From Euphorbia lathyris (lineage: Eukaryota; Streptophyta; Magnoliopsida; Malpighiales; Euphorbiaceae), in NCBI RefSeq assembly GCF_963576675.1, contig NC_088913.1, positions 80,165,001 to 80,229,000 of the forward strand: DNA of 64,000 bases, written 5' to 3'. A model generated the notes under the pieces. It worked only from the letters and a program-made list of their open reading frames with translations. It was not told the DNA's origin and did no database searches. Every line of letters begins with the position of its first letter. Position 1 is the stretch's first letter. Made by a program: the position numbers and the translations under genes. This document shows positions 22,825 to 33,743 of the stretch, one piece after another.

Positions 22825-23820
22825 ATGTCAGAACCATCACGAACGATCGGCGTTACCACTAGATCAACCAGTATGAACTCCAGAGGACCACGGATTGCGA
22901 ATTCGCAACCTGCAAGTACACAGCCTGTGGTGCCTAGCTCATCAGGTCCTTCGGGACAATTGAGTCCGTTATTGGAGGTCCAAGTGCAAACTGAGATGGA
23001 AATGTCCAATAGTGATTTCGTACAGATGGCTGGACAAGTCTTGGCTTCGAACATGAGCCAGGCGGCTGGAGATCGAATGATTAATTTACTAACGGCCCTC
23101 GCCGAACACAATACCGCCGTGGCGGCTGCTCCTCAAGAACCTGTGGTTATCTCAACACAATCACCGACTATCCCTGTCATGTCGGCCCTCCTACAGCCAT
23201 CTCAGGCGCCAAATCAAGTGGGCCAGAGTAGTCGCACAAACCCACACAGCCACCCGAGCAACTACTCGCACCCAGATCTCATTACGACGATACATCCGAC
23301 CTGGCAGCCATCCCAACCGTTGCCAAGAGTGCAAGGCACTCTTCCGCTACAGCAAGTGGAACCTTTTCCTCACAGACATTCGGAGTTGATGACTCCTGGG
23401 CGAGAGCACACATGGAACTTTGATCCTATAACGGGACAGCGGTTAGTCCCCCAACAGGCACACGTCTCAACACCGATGGGCGGATGGATGCCACCCAGAA
23501 TTCACCAGCAGCGGATGGAAGAAGTCCGGCGAATACCTGATATTGACTTAGAAGATCAATTACGAAGCATGATGGAGCGAATGGGGTACTCGCCTAGGCC
23601 GAGAGCAGAGATCCAGAGCGATTCACCTTTTGCCCCTTCGTTGCGGGAATTCATTCCAGATCATAGAATCAAAGCGCCTGCCATACCAAAATACTATGGG
23701 GATCCAAATTCTGACCCTGAGGCTCATGTCAGGAACTACAGAGATTATGGATGTTGCAGGGGCAAGCGAAAGCATAATTTGCAGGTTATTCTCGACAACT
23801 TTGGGCGGTGCGGCATCTGA
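22825..23820 (+). pseudogene. gag: Gypsy C gag, N-terminal part
   Basis: Starts at ATG 22825 (MSEPSRTIG). A Pro/Ser/Gln-rich N-terminus leads to the start of the retrotransposon gag domain (KYYGDPNSDPEAHVRNYR). A one-base frame change near 23745 moves the conserved continuation (IMDVAGASESIICRLF) to the next frame. The last 25 or so residues of this frame are therefore out-of-frame noise. Confidence 0.8.
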
Positions 23821-25489
23821 TTGGTTTCGATCTTTACCGGCAGAATCTATTCACAATTGGCAACAATATAGTCAGGATTTCTGTGCGAAGTTCGTGGGCT
23901 GTAAAGCAGCAAATGTGACAGATAGGCAGCTGAAGGAGATCAAACAAAGGAACTATAATTCCCTAAGGGAATTTGTTGTCGCCTTTAACGATATCCTGGT
24001 GCGATTGCAGAACCCAGATATCGTGAGTATTCACAACATCATGGCGGATGGAACCACAGATTGGAGCATGCGGGAAGAAATCATCCGTAACAAACCACAT
24101 ACTGTAGCCGAGCTCATGAAGATAGCAAAGGAATTCATGGAAGTGGATGATGTCAACAGGGAACATAGGGCCCAAACTCGGCGAGAAAGAGATGCCGCTA
24201 GAACCACTTCGGACAGTCGGCGTCAGACCCAGTCCAAAAGTAATTTTGTTCGAAGAGGCGATCGTCCCTTTCAAGGTGGAGGATATCACACGCCACTAAA
24301 CACGACTCGCCAGGAGGTGTTACTTTGGATCGAAAAGAGCCCCCTGAAGAAGGATGTGCGATTCCCCGAGGTAAAAGGTCGAACCAGTTTGGGGCGACAT
24401 CCTAACAAATATTGCAGGTTCCACAGGTTGAATGGCCATGACACAGATGATTGCTACGAACTGAAGAAGGAAATAGAAAAATTGATCGAGAGAGGCAAGC
24501 TGAGTCAATTTGTAAGAAAAGATACAGCTGATGAGAAAACAACGCTCCCGCATGAGGGAGAAACACGGCCAGAAAAGAAGCAGAAGAAAGGGGTGATAAA
24601 CGTGATAGCAGGCGGAATCTACGAGCCTCCAACAAAAAGAACTCACCGTGAACGGCGAAAGAGCAATACACATAGAGGGGATGCCCTCAATTACTCATTT
24701 GCGAGAATCACGGAGCCACATGTGGATGCCCTGGTGATCACGATGGCCGTTGAAGGATGGGACGTCAAGCGGGTCCTTATCGACACAGGCAGTTCTTGCA
24801 ATGTCATTACCCGGACAGCATTCAACAAGTTGGGAATCAACGACGAGCGGGTGGAACACACCTTCATGGATGTAACTGGTTTCGGGGGTCAATCCTCCCA
24901 AACAAGTGGGCAGGTGGTGTTGGAGGCAGAAATGGGCGATAAGAATCTAAAATGGCGAGGTGATTTAGAATTCGCAATTGTTGATCTCCCACTGGCCTAC
25001 AATATAATTCTGGGACGGCCATTCCTGTCGGAGACGGAGTCGCTCATCTCAATGAAGCATTTAACGTTACATTTGCCAACACACCAAGGGCGAGTCATAG
25101 TTGAAGGTGATCAACTTGTATCTCAACAGGCCTATACATTATCACTTGAACCAAAACCGGAAGAGGAGGATAAAGTCGAAGAGAAGCTGCCGGCGGAAGC
25201 ATTGGGAGAAACGGAACTATTCGCCATCTCGAATGACAAGAACGTGCGAATAGCGGCTGGACTCTCACAAGAAACAAAGAAAGCCATTACCGAGGTATTG
25301 ATCCAATGTGAGTCAGCATTTGCCGCCCCAAATGAAGTGCTAAAAGGAATAAGCCCAGACGTAGCAACTCATCGGTTGAATGTAGACAAAGGGGCAACCC
25401 CAGTGCGGCAAAAGAAGAGGGGACATGCTCCTGAGCGGCAAAAGGCGATTGAAAAAGCAGTGGCGGACTTGCTAAGGTCGACTTCAAAG
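23746..25489 (+). pseudogene. Gypsy C gag C-terminus and aspartic protease
   Basis: Frame 2 continuation: gag domain (GGAASDWFRSLP, FVVAFNDILVRL), a Tat-type zinc motif (CRFHRLNGHDTDDC), protease (VLIDTGSSCNVI with DTG, NIILGRPFL) and the linker to RT (TPVRQKKRGHAPERQKAIEK). Near 25475-25495 the frame is lost. The short distance between the linker and VVLVKKPNG suggests a small deletion as well as a frameshift. Confidence 0.8.
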
Positions 25490-27287
25490 AGCCAATGTGG
25501 TGCTAGTCAAAAAGCCAAATGGAACGTACAGAATGTGCGTCGACTTCAAAGATCTGAACAAGGCATGTCCGAAGGATATGTATCCGCTTCCTAACATTGA
25601 TATATTGGTAGATGGAACTGCAGGATATGAAGCCTTATCATTCACCGACGTGAAATCCAGTTACCATCAGATACCCATGGAGAAGGCGGATGAAATCAAA
25701 ACATCGTTCATAACTCACCAGGCGACTTATTGCTTCAAGGTGATGCCCTTTGGATTGAAAAACACGGGAGCAACATACCAGAGGATGATGAACAAGATAT
25801 TTTCAGACAAATCCGGCGAGAACTTCTCGATCTATGTTGATGACATGATCATCAAAAGCAAGAAAATGCAAGACCACCCGCGGGATATCAAAGAAATCCT
25901 AGAAGTGTTGATCAAATATGGCCTCAAATTGAACCCAGAGAAATGCACATTCGGAGCAAGAGCGGGAAAGTTCCTGGGTTTCATTGTTAGCGGCAAAAGG
26001 GTTGAGGCGAATCCTGAGAAGGTTAAAGCAGTAATGGAGATGAAGACGCCAAGGAACATAAGGGAAGTACAGAGACTGAACGGGCGGTTGGTGGCATTAG
26101 GGCGATTCATATCATGCTCAGCTAGGCGATGTCTACCTTTCTACAATGCCATCAAAAAATCCAAATCCTTTGAATGGACGCCGGATTGTCAAGAAGCATT
26201 TGAGGGGATAAAGCGATTACTATGTTATCCGCCCTTAATGAGCAGGCCGGAAGACGGAGAAGATTTGTTTCTTTATGTATCCGTCACCAGCATGGCGATA
26301 TGCACTGTGATGGTGCGAGAAGAAGAAGGGCAACAATATCCAGTGTACTACGTGAGCAAAGTCCTGAAGGATGCAGAACTCCGGTATTCGAAGTTGGACA
26401 AAATGGCCCTCGCAGTGATAACCACGGCGGCTAGATTGAAACCATACTTTCAGGCGCATACTATCATTGTGAGAACTGGCATCCCAATGCGAAAGGTACT
26501 GCAGAAACCTGACGCATCCGGCCGGTTGATGGAATGGTCAATTCGCCTGGGCGAATTCGATATCCGCTATGAAGGAAGGCCAGCGCTAAAGAGCCAAGTG
26601 CTCGCCGACTTCGTGAACGAATTCACCTGGGATGATGATGAATGTCCAAAGGCACAAAAAGAAGAGTGGAGCATGTACACAGATGGGGCCTTATCTGCAG
26701 GCGAAGCTGGGCTAGGAGTCGTCATCAAGGGCCCGGAGGTTATTCACCTGTGCTATGCAGTAAAATTAACTTTCAAAACTACCAATAATGCCGCAGAGTA
26801 TGAAGCAATGATATGCGGATTGAAGTTGCTCAATGAACTCACCCCAGAAAGAGTGGTAATCTACAGCGATTCCAAACTCATGATAAACCAGATCACAAAA
26901 AATTATCTGGTGAAACAGGAGGAGCTCGTAAAATACCATCAGGTAGTCGGCCGATTGACACAAGAGTTAACGCACAAGGGAGTCGTTTGGGAGATGGTGC
27001 ATGTTCCACGAGGCCAAAATGCAAAAGCTGACGAATTGGCAAAAGCAGCGGCAAGTAGAGAACCATGGAGTCAAAAAGCATGCAGCTTGGAAATAAAATC
27101 GGCACCAGCATTCGAGGTTGATCAGATTATGATCATCGAGGAACTGGAAGACGATGAAGATTGGCGGATACCAATCCGTCAGTATCTAGAGCAGGGAGAT
27201 TTGCCGGTTGATAAGAGCTTAGCCAGAAAAATAATTGGGCAGTCGGCACGATACTCAATGCGGGATGGAACTTTGTATCCGAGATAA
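25490..27287 (+). pseudogene. Gypsy C reverse transcriptase, RNase H and second RNase H
   Basis: Frame 3 from about VVLVKKPNG: RT with SFTDVKSSYHQI and YVDD (residues 113-116 counting from 25497), then the gypsy RNase H (DLFLYVSVTSMAICTVMV), then a second domain (YTDGALSAGEAGLGVVI, NNAAEYEAMICGL, YSDSKLMINQI) resembling the captured archaeal-type RNase H of Tat elements. It ends at a TAA at 27285-27287 inside the RT-integrase linker. The frame continues beyond, so this is a single nonsense codon. Confidence 0.85.
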
Positions 27288-28403
27288 TACACATGTCCAT
27301 GGTTGAAATGCGTTAGTCGCAATGAAGGAGACTATGTGCTGCGAGAACTACACGAAGGAATTTGTGGCGCGCACGAAGCTTCGGCGGCATTGGCAAGAAA
27401 GGTCAAACTGCTGGCATACTACTGGCCCAAGGTGGTGGAAGATTCCCAGAAGATGGTTGCGGAATGTCACAACTGTCAAATCCATGCGAATGAAAAGCAT
27501 GTTCCCGGAGCTGAACAAATCACTATAATGACGGCGTGGCCATTCGCAACATGGGGAATTGATATAGTGGGTCCATTCCCAGAAACAACAAAGAAAAGGA
27601 AGTATTTGATAGTCGCAGTAGACCACTTCAGCAAATGGGTAGAAGCGGAGGCAGTAACCGCACAAACACCTGAGCGAATGATCGAGTTCTTACGAGAGAA
27701 TATTATCATGCGATTTGGGATCCCGCAGAAGCTTATAACCGACAATGGCACCCAGTTCAACTGTGCCAAGTTCAAAACATACTGCGAAAGCATGGGAATC
27801 AAGAATCATTTTTCTTCTGTAAACCATCCCCAATCAAATGGTATGACAGAAGTTACCAACAGGGCCATGGTTCAAGGCATCAAGAAGCGGCTAGGTGAAA
27901 AAAAAACAGGTTGGGCGGATGAGATACCCCATATGTTGTGGGCATACAGAACCTCTGTAAAGGCAGCAACAGGCGAAACACCTTTCTCGCTAGTTTATGG
28001 AGCCGAAGCAGTCCTACCTGTTGAAATCAAGTCGCCCACAGATCGGACAATTTATTATTGCGACACACAAAATCCTATCAACATCAGAGATGCTTTGGAT
28101 TCTGTAGAGGAACGAAGAGAGAAAGCTTACATGCGAATGGCAATGTACCGCAATAGAATCAAGAAATACCATGACAGAAGAATGCGAAAAGTAATAATCA
28201 ACGAAAACGACTTGGTCTTGAAAAAAGCGGATAAAATACAATCCAGAGATGGCAAAGGCAAGTTGGGCGTCAACTGGATCGGACCATACAAAGTATCCAA
28301 GAAGCTGGGACCAGCCACTTTTGAAATAGAAGAAATGAGCGGAAAGAAGCTCCCGCGCACCTGGAATCTAGAGAATCTACGCCTATATAGAAAGGCCGAG
28401 TAG
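27288..28403 (+). CDS. Gypsy C integrase
   Basis: Same frame as the preceding RT piece. The zinc site H17, H24, C55, C58 (counting from 27303) and the DDE core D87, D147, E183 (WGIDIVGPFP, TDNGTQF, HPQSNGMTEV) are all present. The C-terminal region holds the GPY-type motif (NWIGPYKV) and no chromodomain, as expected for Tat. Its own sequence is intact, but it is separated from RT by a stop codon. Confidence 0.85.
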   Translation, partial: YTCPWLKCVSRNEGDYVLRELHEGICGAHEASAALARKVKLLAYYWPKVVEDSQKMVAECHNCQIHANEKHVPGAEQITIMTAWPFATWGIDIVGPFPETTKKRKYLIVAVDHFSKWVEAEAVTAQTPERMIEFLRENIIMRFGIPQKLITDNGTQFNCAKFKTYCESMGIKNHFSSVNHPQSNGMTEVTNRAMVQGIKKRLGEKKTGWADEIPHMLWAYRTSVKAATGETPFSLVYGAEAVLPVEIKSPTDRTIYYCDTQNPINIRDALDSVEERREKAYMRMAMYRNRIKKYHDRRMRKVIINENDLVLKKADKIQSRDGKGKLGVNWIGPYKVSKKLGPATFEIEEMSGKKLPRTWNLENLRLYRKAE

Positions 28404-29096
28404 TTCGAGGAAATGACGAGTACTCTTTTTCCTTTTATGAGTTTTTCCCACTGGGTTTTCTGATAAAAGGTTTTAATGAGGCTTCGATCCCGCACAATTG
28501 GTGTACATATGTAATAAACTTTATCTCGTCATCAATAAAAGTTATTACATTCACTCAGTATGTTACAACGAAATGCGGATTCCTTACAAAAACACATAAA
28601 TGTGTTGCCTCTTAAAGAAAGGCGGATGCATGATTACGCATCACTCGCAAAAAACCTTAGGGTTAAAATCAATAACACATAAATGTGTTGCCTCTTAAAG
28701 AAAGGCGGATGCATGATTACGCATCACTCGCAAAAAACCTTAGGGTTAAAATCAAAAACACATAAATGTGTTGCCTGTTAAAGAAAGGCGGATGCATGAT
28801 TACGCATCACTCGCAAAACCTTATGATCAAAACTTATGATTATTTTCGAAAGAAGAATTATAAGTTAAGGCATAAAATTAAGCGAATAAACGAGTACTCA
28901 AAATTGCAAAAAGGGTCTGGCCACCCTAGCTATAAAGAAACACAAATATGGAGTCGGCAAAAAGACAAAGGGCACATATAAAGGGCAAAAAAGTGACAAT
29001 CACACACATATGAAAAGCAACAACCGAAAGAAAATATATATATCAGAACGGTTTGTTACATGGTTTTTACATACAAAAGTCCAAATATAAGTTAAG
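28404..29096. other. Gypsy C 3' region between integrase and antisense ORF, with 84-bp tandem repeat
   Basis: No coding sequence. From about 28585 to 28825 a unit of about 84 bp occurs three times: CACATAAATGTGTTGCC, then AAAGAAAGGCGGATGCATGA, then TACGCATCACTCGC. The third copy is slightly diverged and truncated. The unit contains short palindromes (ACACATAAATGTGT; TGCATGATTACGCA). Confidence 0.8.
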
Positions 29097-30489
29097 CTAT
29101 GCTACAGCTTCCTCTCCTTCGCCCCTAATGCCCTCCTGGACTGTGGCGACTCCCTCATCTCCTCCGATAGGAGGATCTACTTCAAGCGAATCCTCAACCC
29201 TTGAATCGGTAACCGCTTCAGTAACCTCTTCGGCGAGAGGTACCTCTTGCACAGGCTGAGAAACGGCTTGGGGTGCCTCTCCTTCCGCGGGCTGAATAGG
29301 GATTTCGCAGCCAATCGGAGGATCCTGAAGACTCTTCCAATCTAAGAAGAGTACCTCATCCATATCAGCATCCTCGGCTTCCAGTTTATCCCACTCCCCA
29401 GTTAAATCCTTTTCAGGGATGGGAACTTTGGGGCGGTTAAGTACTAGACCCTGATGCCCGTGCTCATAAGCTGCATGAATCCGCTCCCCATACCAGTAGA
29501 TGCGGGCGCCATCTTCAGCCAAAATCTCCTCAACCCTCTTCTTTTGGGCCTCCTTGAAAGCAGCTAGGTCGTCGAGGGCTTTTTGCAGTTCATCGGACTT
29601 GGCCTGAAGGGATTTAAGGGCCTCCTCCTTCTCGCCCACGGCCTTCTGACAGGTGCCCTCTAGGACCTTCACCTTCCCTTGGACATCATCATAAAGCGAC
29701 TTCTGAGTCGCCAATTCCGTACCAAGACTTTCCAACTCCTTGGCTCGCTCTGCATCCCTTCGGAGAATGCCCTCAGCGAAATTGATAATCTGCATATAAC
29801 ACGTCTCACAAATAAAAATGGGCGAATAGAAATATGCGGTTACAATGAACACAAGATATTTGAAAGCGAAAGGACAAAGCAATAATATACCTCTACAGAA
29901 CGCTTCTCGATCCCCTCCACAGCAGTAGGGAGCGATACTTGCTCGCGCACATGGGAGGCCGAGGGAAGTCGCCCGAGGACATTGCATATGGAAGATACAA
30001 TATCCTTGCAAGAGAAGTTCACAGCCAGGCCGAAAGTCCTAGTCCACCATCCGCTAATATCGGGGATTGGCTGCAAAAGCATAAAGAAAAATGTCAAGAG
30101 AATGGCAGATAGCTCATGAGGAAAAAGTAGCAATACGAGAGGGAGTAGATCAAGATACCTCGTGAATGGGGGTACTGCTTTTTCCTTTAGATGAGGCGGA
30201 TACAGGTGGGCCGCCAACAGTAAGGGACACAGAAGGGTTCTTCTTTTTAGAACGAGAAGACTCTGTATCCGCACTTATCTTCCGCTTCCTGGTTAAAGGA
30301 AGATCCTCGGAGGCAGAAGCGGGACCTTGTGAAGCGGAAGCCCTAACCGGGGAAGCCGCCCCAATAGAAGGAATCGTCCCTCCAGAAGGATCCGCCCCAA
30401 CAACGCAAGTGGTTTCCGTCATCCGCTTCTTTCTTCTCGCCAGGGCTTTGGCCTCCCGATCTGCAGCGATTTGAGATAAAGGATCACCC
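29097..30489 (-). CDS. Antisense ORF of gypsy C, exons 2-4 (coiled coil, acidic tail)
   Basis: Inferred exons on the minus strand: 30489-30159, 30070-29891 and 29789-29097. Junctions are GAG|GTATCTTG...TTTTGCAG|CC (intron 88 nt) and GAG|GTATATT...TATGCAG|AT (intron 101 nt). Both are phase 0 and join three open frames. The product has a Lys/Arg-rich segment (ALARRKKRM), Ser-rich linkers, a segment starting PIPDISGWWTRTFG, a long Glu/Lys/Leu coiled coil (LESLGTELATQK to EAQKKRVEEIL) and an acidic tail. It lies antisense to the element's 3' region. Function unknown. Such antisense ORFs are known in Tat-lineage elements. Confidence 0.65.
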
Positions 30490-30534
30490 CTGCAAAGGGT
30501 TAAAAGAAACCATCAACTTGGAAATAAAAAGTAC

Positions 30535-31427
30535 CTTGCACAAAAACGCGATAAGGAATATAGACAACACGATCCCCCTCGCGGTATGAAATCGCTACTC
30601 GGCTCCTTAGCATATGGAAGGCCTGATCGTATGTCCATACAAAAGGTGGAGTGCTCTTCAGGAACTTGATAACGGCGGATTCTTCCTGGCTGGGATACCC
30701 GAAGTTCAAAATCTTTACGTTGGGTCGGCTCCAGCAACGAAGGCAGTTCAGGTTCTCCTCATTAAACTTGATAAAAAAAGTAAGATCGATCCCACTCGCG
30801 GATCTTGTTCAGCTTCTCGTCGAAACCATAGTATCCGCTCTGGCGGATGAAAGTGAAATACCCCGCCGAGCTTTTGAAATGGTGGAGCTTGGAGAAGATT
30901 TTGGGCGAAAAGGGAACCTCCAAACAATCCGCCAAGAATTTGTCCAGAGTCAAATCGGCCCAGCCGTTAGGATGCAATTGCCCGGGCACGATTCCATAAC
31001 CGCCTAGGACGGAAGCAATCTCATCCGCCAGCGGATAAGTGAAGCCGCAGATAATCTGGGCCACGAAAATAGTGAAGTACCCCTTTGGGTAATCGCCCGG
31101 TCCCCTATCCTCCCCAGGAATGATAATCTCGAGACCTCGGAGCCAGGGATAACGCTCCCGCAAATCATCGATTGTCTCTTGACAAACCAGACTTCCCGAC
31201 CTGTCCTTCTTTTGTAACAAACGAGGGGTTGGGACAGGTGGCGGAATCAACTTTTTGGGGTCAAAACCTAAACCCTCGTCGGTTGTATTCGCCAGATGAA
31301 GGAAGTCGGCGGGATGAGAATTACACCCAGAAGAGCTGGTCGAAGCTTCCTCAACCATCTCTTCGACCTCGTTAGAGACCTCGCGGACATAATCGTCGTG
31401 AAACGGCGCGAAGTCGAGGTCTGACAT
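30535..31427 (-). CDS. Antisense ORF of gypsy C, N-terminal part (plant transposon-like domain)
   Basis: ATG at 31427 (MSDLDFAPFHDD); an alternative ATG at 31508 adds a hydrophobic stretch. The body (ERYPWLRGLEIIIPG, GYFTIFVAQIICGFTYPLA, YGIVPGQLHPNGWADL) resembles the 'putative gypsy-type transposon' domain (PF04195-like) by recall, not by search. A run of seven A at about 30773-30779 shifts the frame; six would keep it, and the continuation (FGYPSQEESAVIKFL to YIPYRVFVQG) is in the new frame. The junction to exon 2 (donor AAG|GTACTT at 30534) implies only a 45-nt intron and is one base out of phase, so that boundary is unresolved. Confidence 0.6.
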
Positions 31428-31692
31428 GATCGATAAAAGGAAAACAGAAGCAAAAAGCCGAACAAGGAGCAAATGTGAAAAGAAAAACTTACATGAAAAA
31501 GACAACACAGTGAAGTGACGGGATTAAGAGGTCAATGCCGGAAAAGAAGTAACGGAATTAAAAGGTCGACGCCGGAGAAAACGAAAGAGGGGAAATGCAC
31601 AAATTCAAAACTTTGAAATAATCGGACAAAGACGAAGCGTCCCCTATAAAAAGACCCTAAAAGGGCTCTTACTAAACCAAGGGGAAGGCATG

Positions 31693-32158
31693 TGATAACC
31701 CGCGAAGCCCAAAATGGGTTATATTCATTTCGCAAGCCCAGCCCATATTAAAGCCCCATGGGCTAAGATTGGACGGGACCCGAATGAAGGAAACGGGCGC
31801 AGCGAGTAAACCGCCCCGAATTCCTAAACGGAGCGCCAAGACTCCCACTCAGAACCACGTTCGTTGCCATGAAAACCACGAAAGGGACATGGCCTAAAAA
31901 GGGGTAACCGCCCTCAGGACGTGGCCCACTAAGGAGTAACCGCCCTCGGCGGTTACCCAAAAAACACCTATAAAAGGCCCTAAGAATAAGGGAGGAGGTA
32001 CGTTCACATTTTTTCCCACAAAGCTATTGCTAAATTATAGACTCATCCTTACAAAAACTGACTTGATCGTCGGAGAGTTTTCCCGGAGATCCTGTCTCCG
32101 GTTTTGTTTTGCAGGTAACTCCGGCAAAGAACATCAAAGCGGATCCAGCAAGTTATCA
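31693..32158 (+). repeat. Gypsy C 3' LTR
   Basis: 466 bp with TGATAAC/GTTATCA ends and TATAAAA at 31969-31975. Preceded by the purine-rich AAGGGGAAGGCATG (31679-31692), the likely polypurine tract. Confidence 0.93.
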
Positions 32159-33743
32159 AGGGATGAATAAGATTAATCAATCGATGGAATGCCGTATGAA
32201 TTCTTGTCCACGAACTGGGGAATGGGAATTCTTTTTCTCTCTCTAATTAGTAATTTCGAAAATCACTATAGGGGGAGGTTAGAGGCTTGGTCGAAATTCA
32301 CATGGGGAGGGGGTATATATAGTTGCTTGAATCTAAACCCTAGTTAGATAGGATTAGGTTACTTAATAGGAATCCAATTCGGAAAAGGATTCCTAATTAT
32401 TATCTCACTATATATCTAATATATTTAGGATAATAATAAATAACCTAATTGGATAATAATAGGAGTATATTAATCTAATTAAAACTCCTAATTTAATTAT
32501 CTCTTAATTAATTTAATTCATAATCCTAATCAAATTAGGATTAATGGAATAAAATCAATTCCTTATCTCTATATACAAATTTCGCCCCCTCCATTTAATT
32601 GGGCCTTACTGGGCTCAATTGGGCTTCCATCTATTAATCATATCCATCTCTCTTTTGGTTCCAAGTCTTATGTGTGATCCATTAGGTTCTTACTACTTCT
32701 GGCCGTATGCAACTATTAAATTAATTTCTTCAAGAATTATATTTAATCCTTGCATAACGGAATGATGTACTGAGTATGTTATAGGCAAGTCTGTAATCAT
32801 TCCCCCAGAGTCCATTAAGAAGACAGGTTGATTCTGTCATTAACCCTTCCGTATTAGTTACGGTATAATACGATCCTTTATCAACTACATCCTTGAACTG
32901 AATCTTATGACTATGGGTAATGTCAAGTCACATATAGCGAGACGTTCGTTTTACTTGTTCTTGGCCGAGTCAACTCAAAAAGATAGGTTAAGTGAAATCT
33001 GTATTTCTACTCTTAAGCTATCACCTTGCAAGGGTTTAGAGTCGAGTCTTCCATAAGCGATCCTTGGATGTATCTCCCATTAATCGGGAGTGATAAATGC
33101 TCAATCCAATGTATAACTACCCTAAAATTACTTCCTGTGACACCCAACCTTTGCAGTTCACACCCCAAAGTCATCTCTGTTAAGGATCGTGGGACCGTAG
33201 GATCAAAGTCTCACATTCAGTAATTCAGGATGACCAATTAACATTCTTTTGAGTCTGAGGATTAGTTATACCTAGTAATGCCAATGAGATGAACAGTTGA
33301 CAAGGATGAATCTACCCATCCTGTTATCTCAAATCGGATCCCCAATCCTAATGAACAACGTTTCACCAGATCTATGTAACTGTCCAGATATCTATATATA
33401 TGAAGCTTGTGAGATCAGCTTTCTGTTGGACAGAAGGCATTGTTATATACAAGTCTCAACCGTGATATATCAATCCTAAACATATCACTTGACTTGGGGT
33501 GGTTTTAAGTTTATTAGTTTATTATAAAGTTTTGTCTCACTTTATGCTTGTATGAACACTTTATAATCACTTTAAACAAACTTACAAATTTCCTTTTATT
33601 AGACTTTATTTAGTGCTTAAAAGGGATTGCCTTTATATAGTTATAAAACATATATCTCATTAAAACAAATGATATAAAGAACAATTCATTTACAATAAGT
33701 TTGTATCCCGCAACAATTGACTATAGGACACTAAACCCCAACA

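Larger units (their letters stand above)
22301..32158 (+). mobile_element. Tat-like Ty3/gypsy retrotransposon C with antisense ORF
   Basis: 9858 bp with both LTRs, plus-strand gag-protease-RT-RNase H-integrase, a second RNase H-like domain before integrase (a Tat-lineage hallmark), a repeat-bearing 3' region and an antisense ORF set. The LTR termini are perfect inverted TGATAAC/GTTATCA. The flanks are AGGGG (left) and AGGGA (right), a 5-bp target duplication with one mismatch. The two LTRs differ at three positions by eye. Confidence 0.9.
22018..33743 (-). repeat. Solo copia LTR, inverted, interrupted by gypsy C
   Basis: Two parts, 22018-22300 and 32159-33743 (1868 bp together), read on the minus strand from TGTTGGGGTTTAG to TTTCCTTCA, with TATATATA at 32314-32321 (minus). 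Flanked by TTTAG on both sides (22013-22017 and 33744-33748), a 5-bp target duplication. It inserted into the 3' LTR of related copia E in opposite orientation. Confidence 0.82.
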
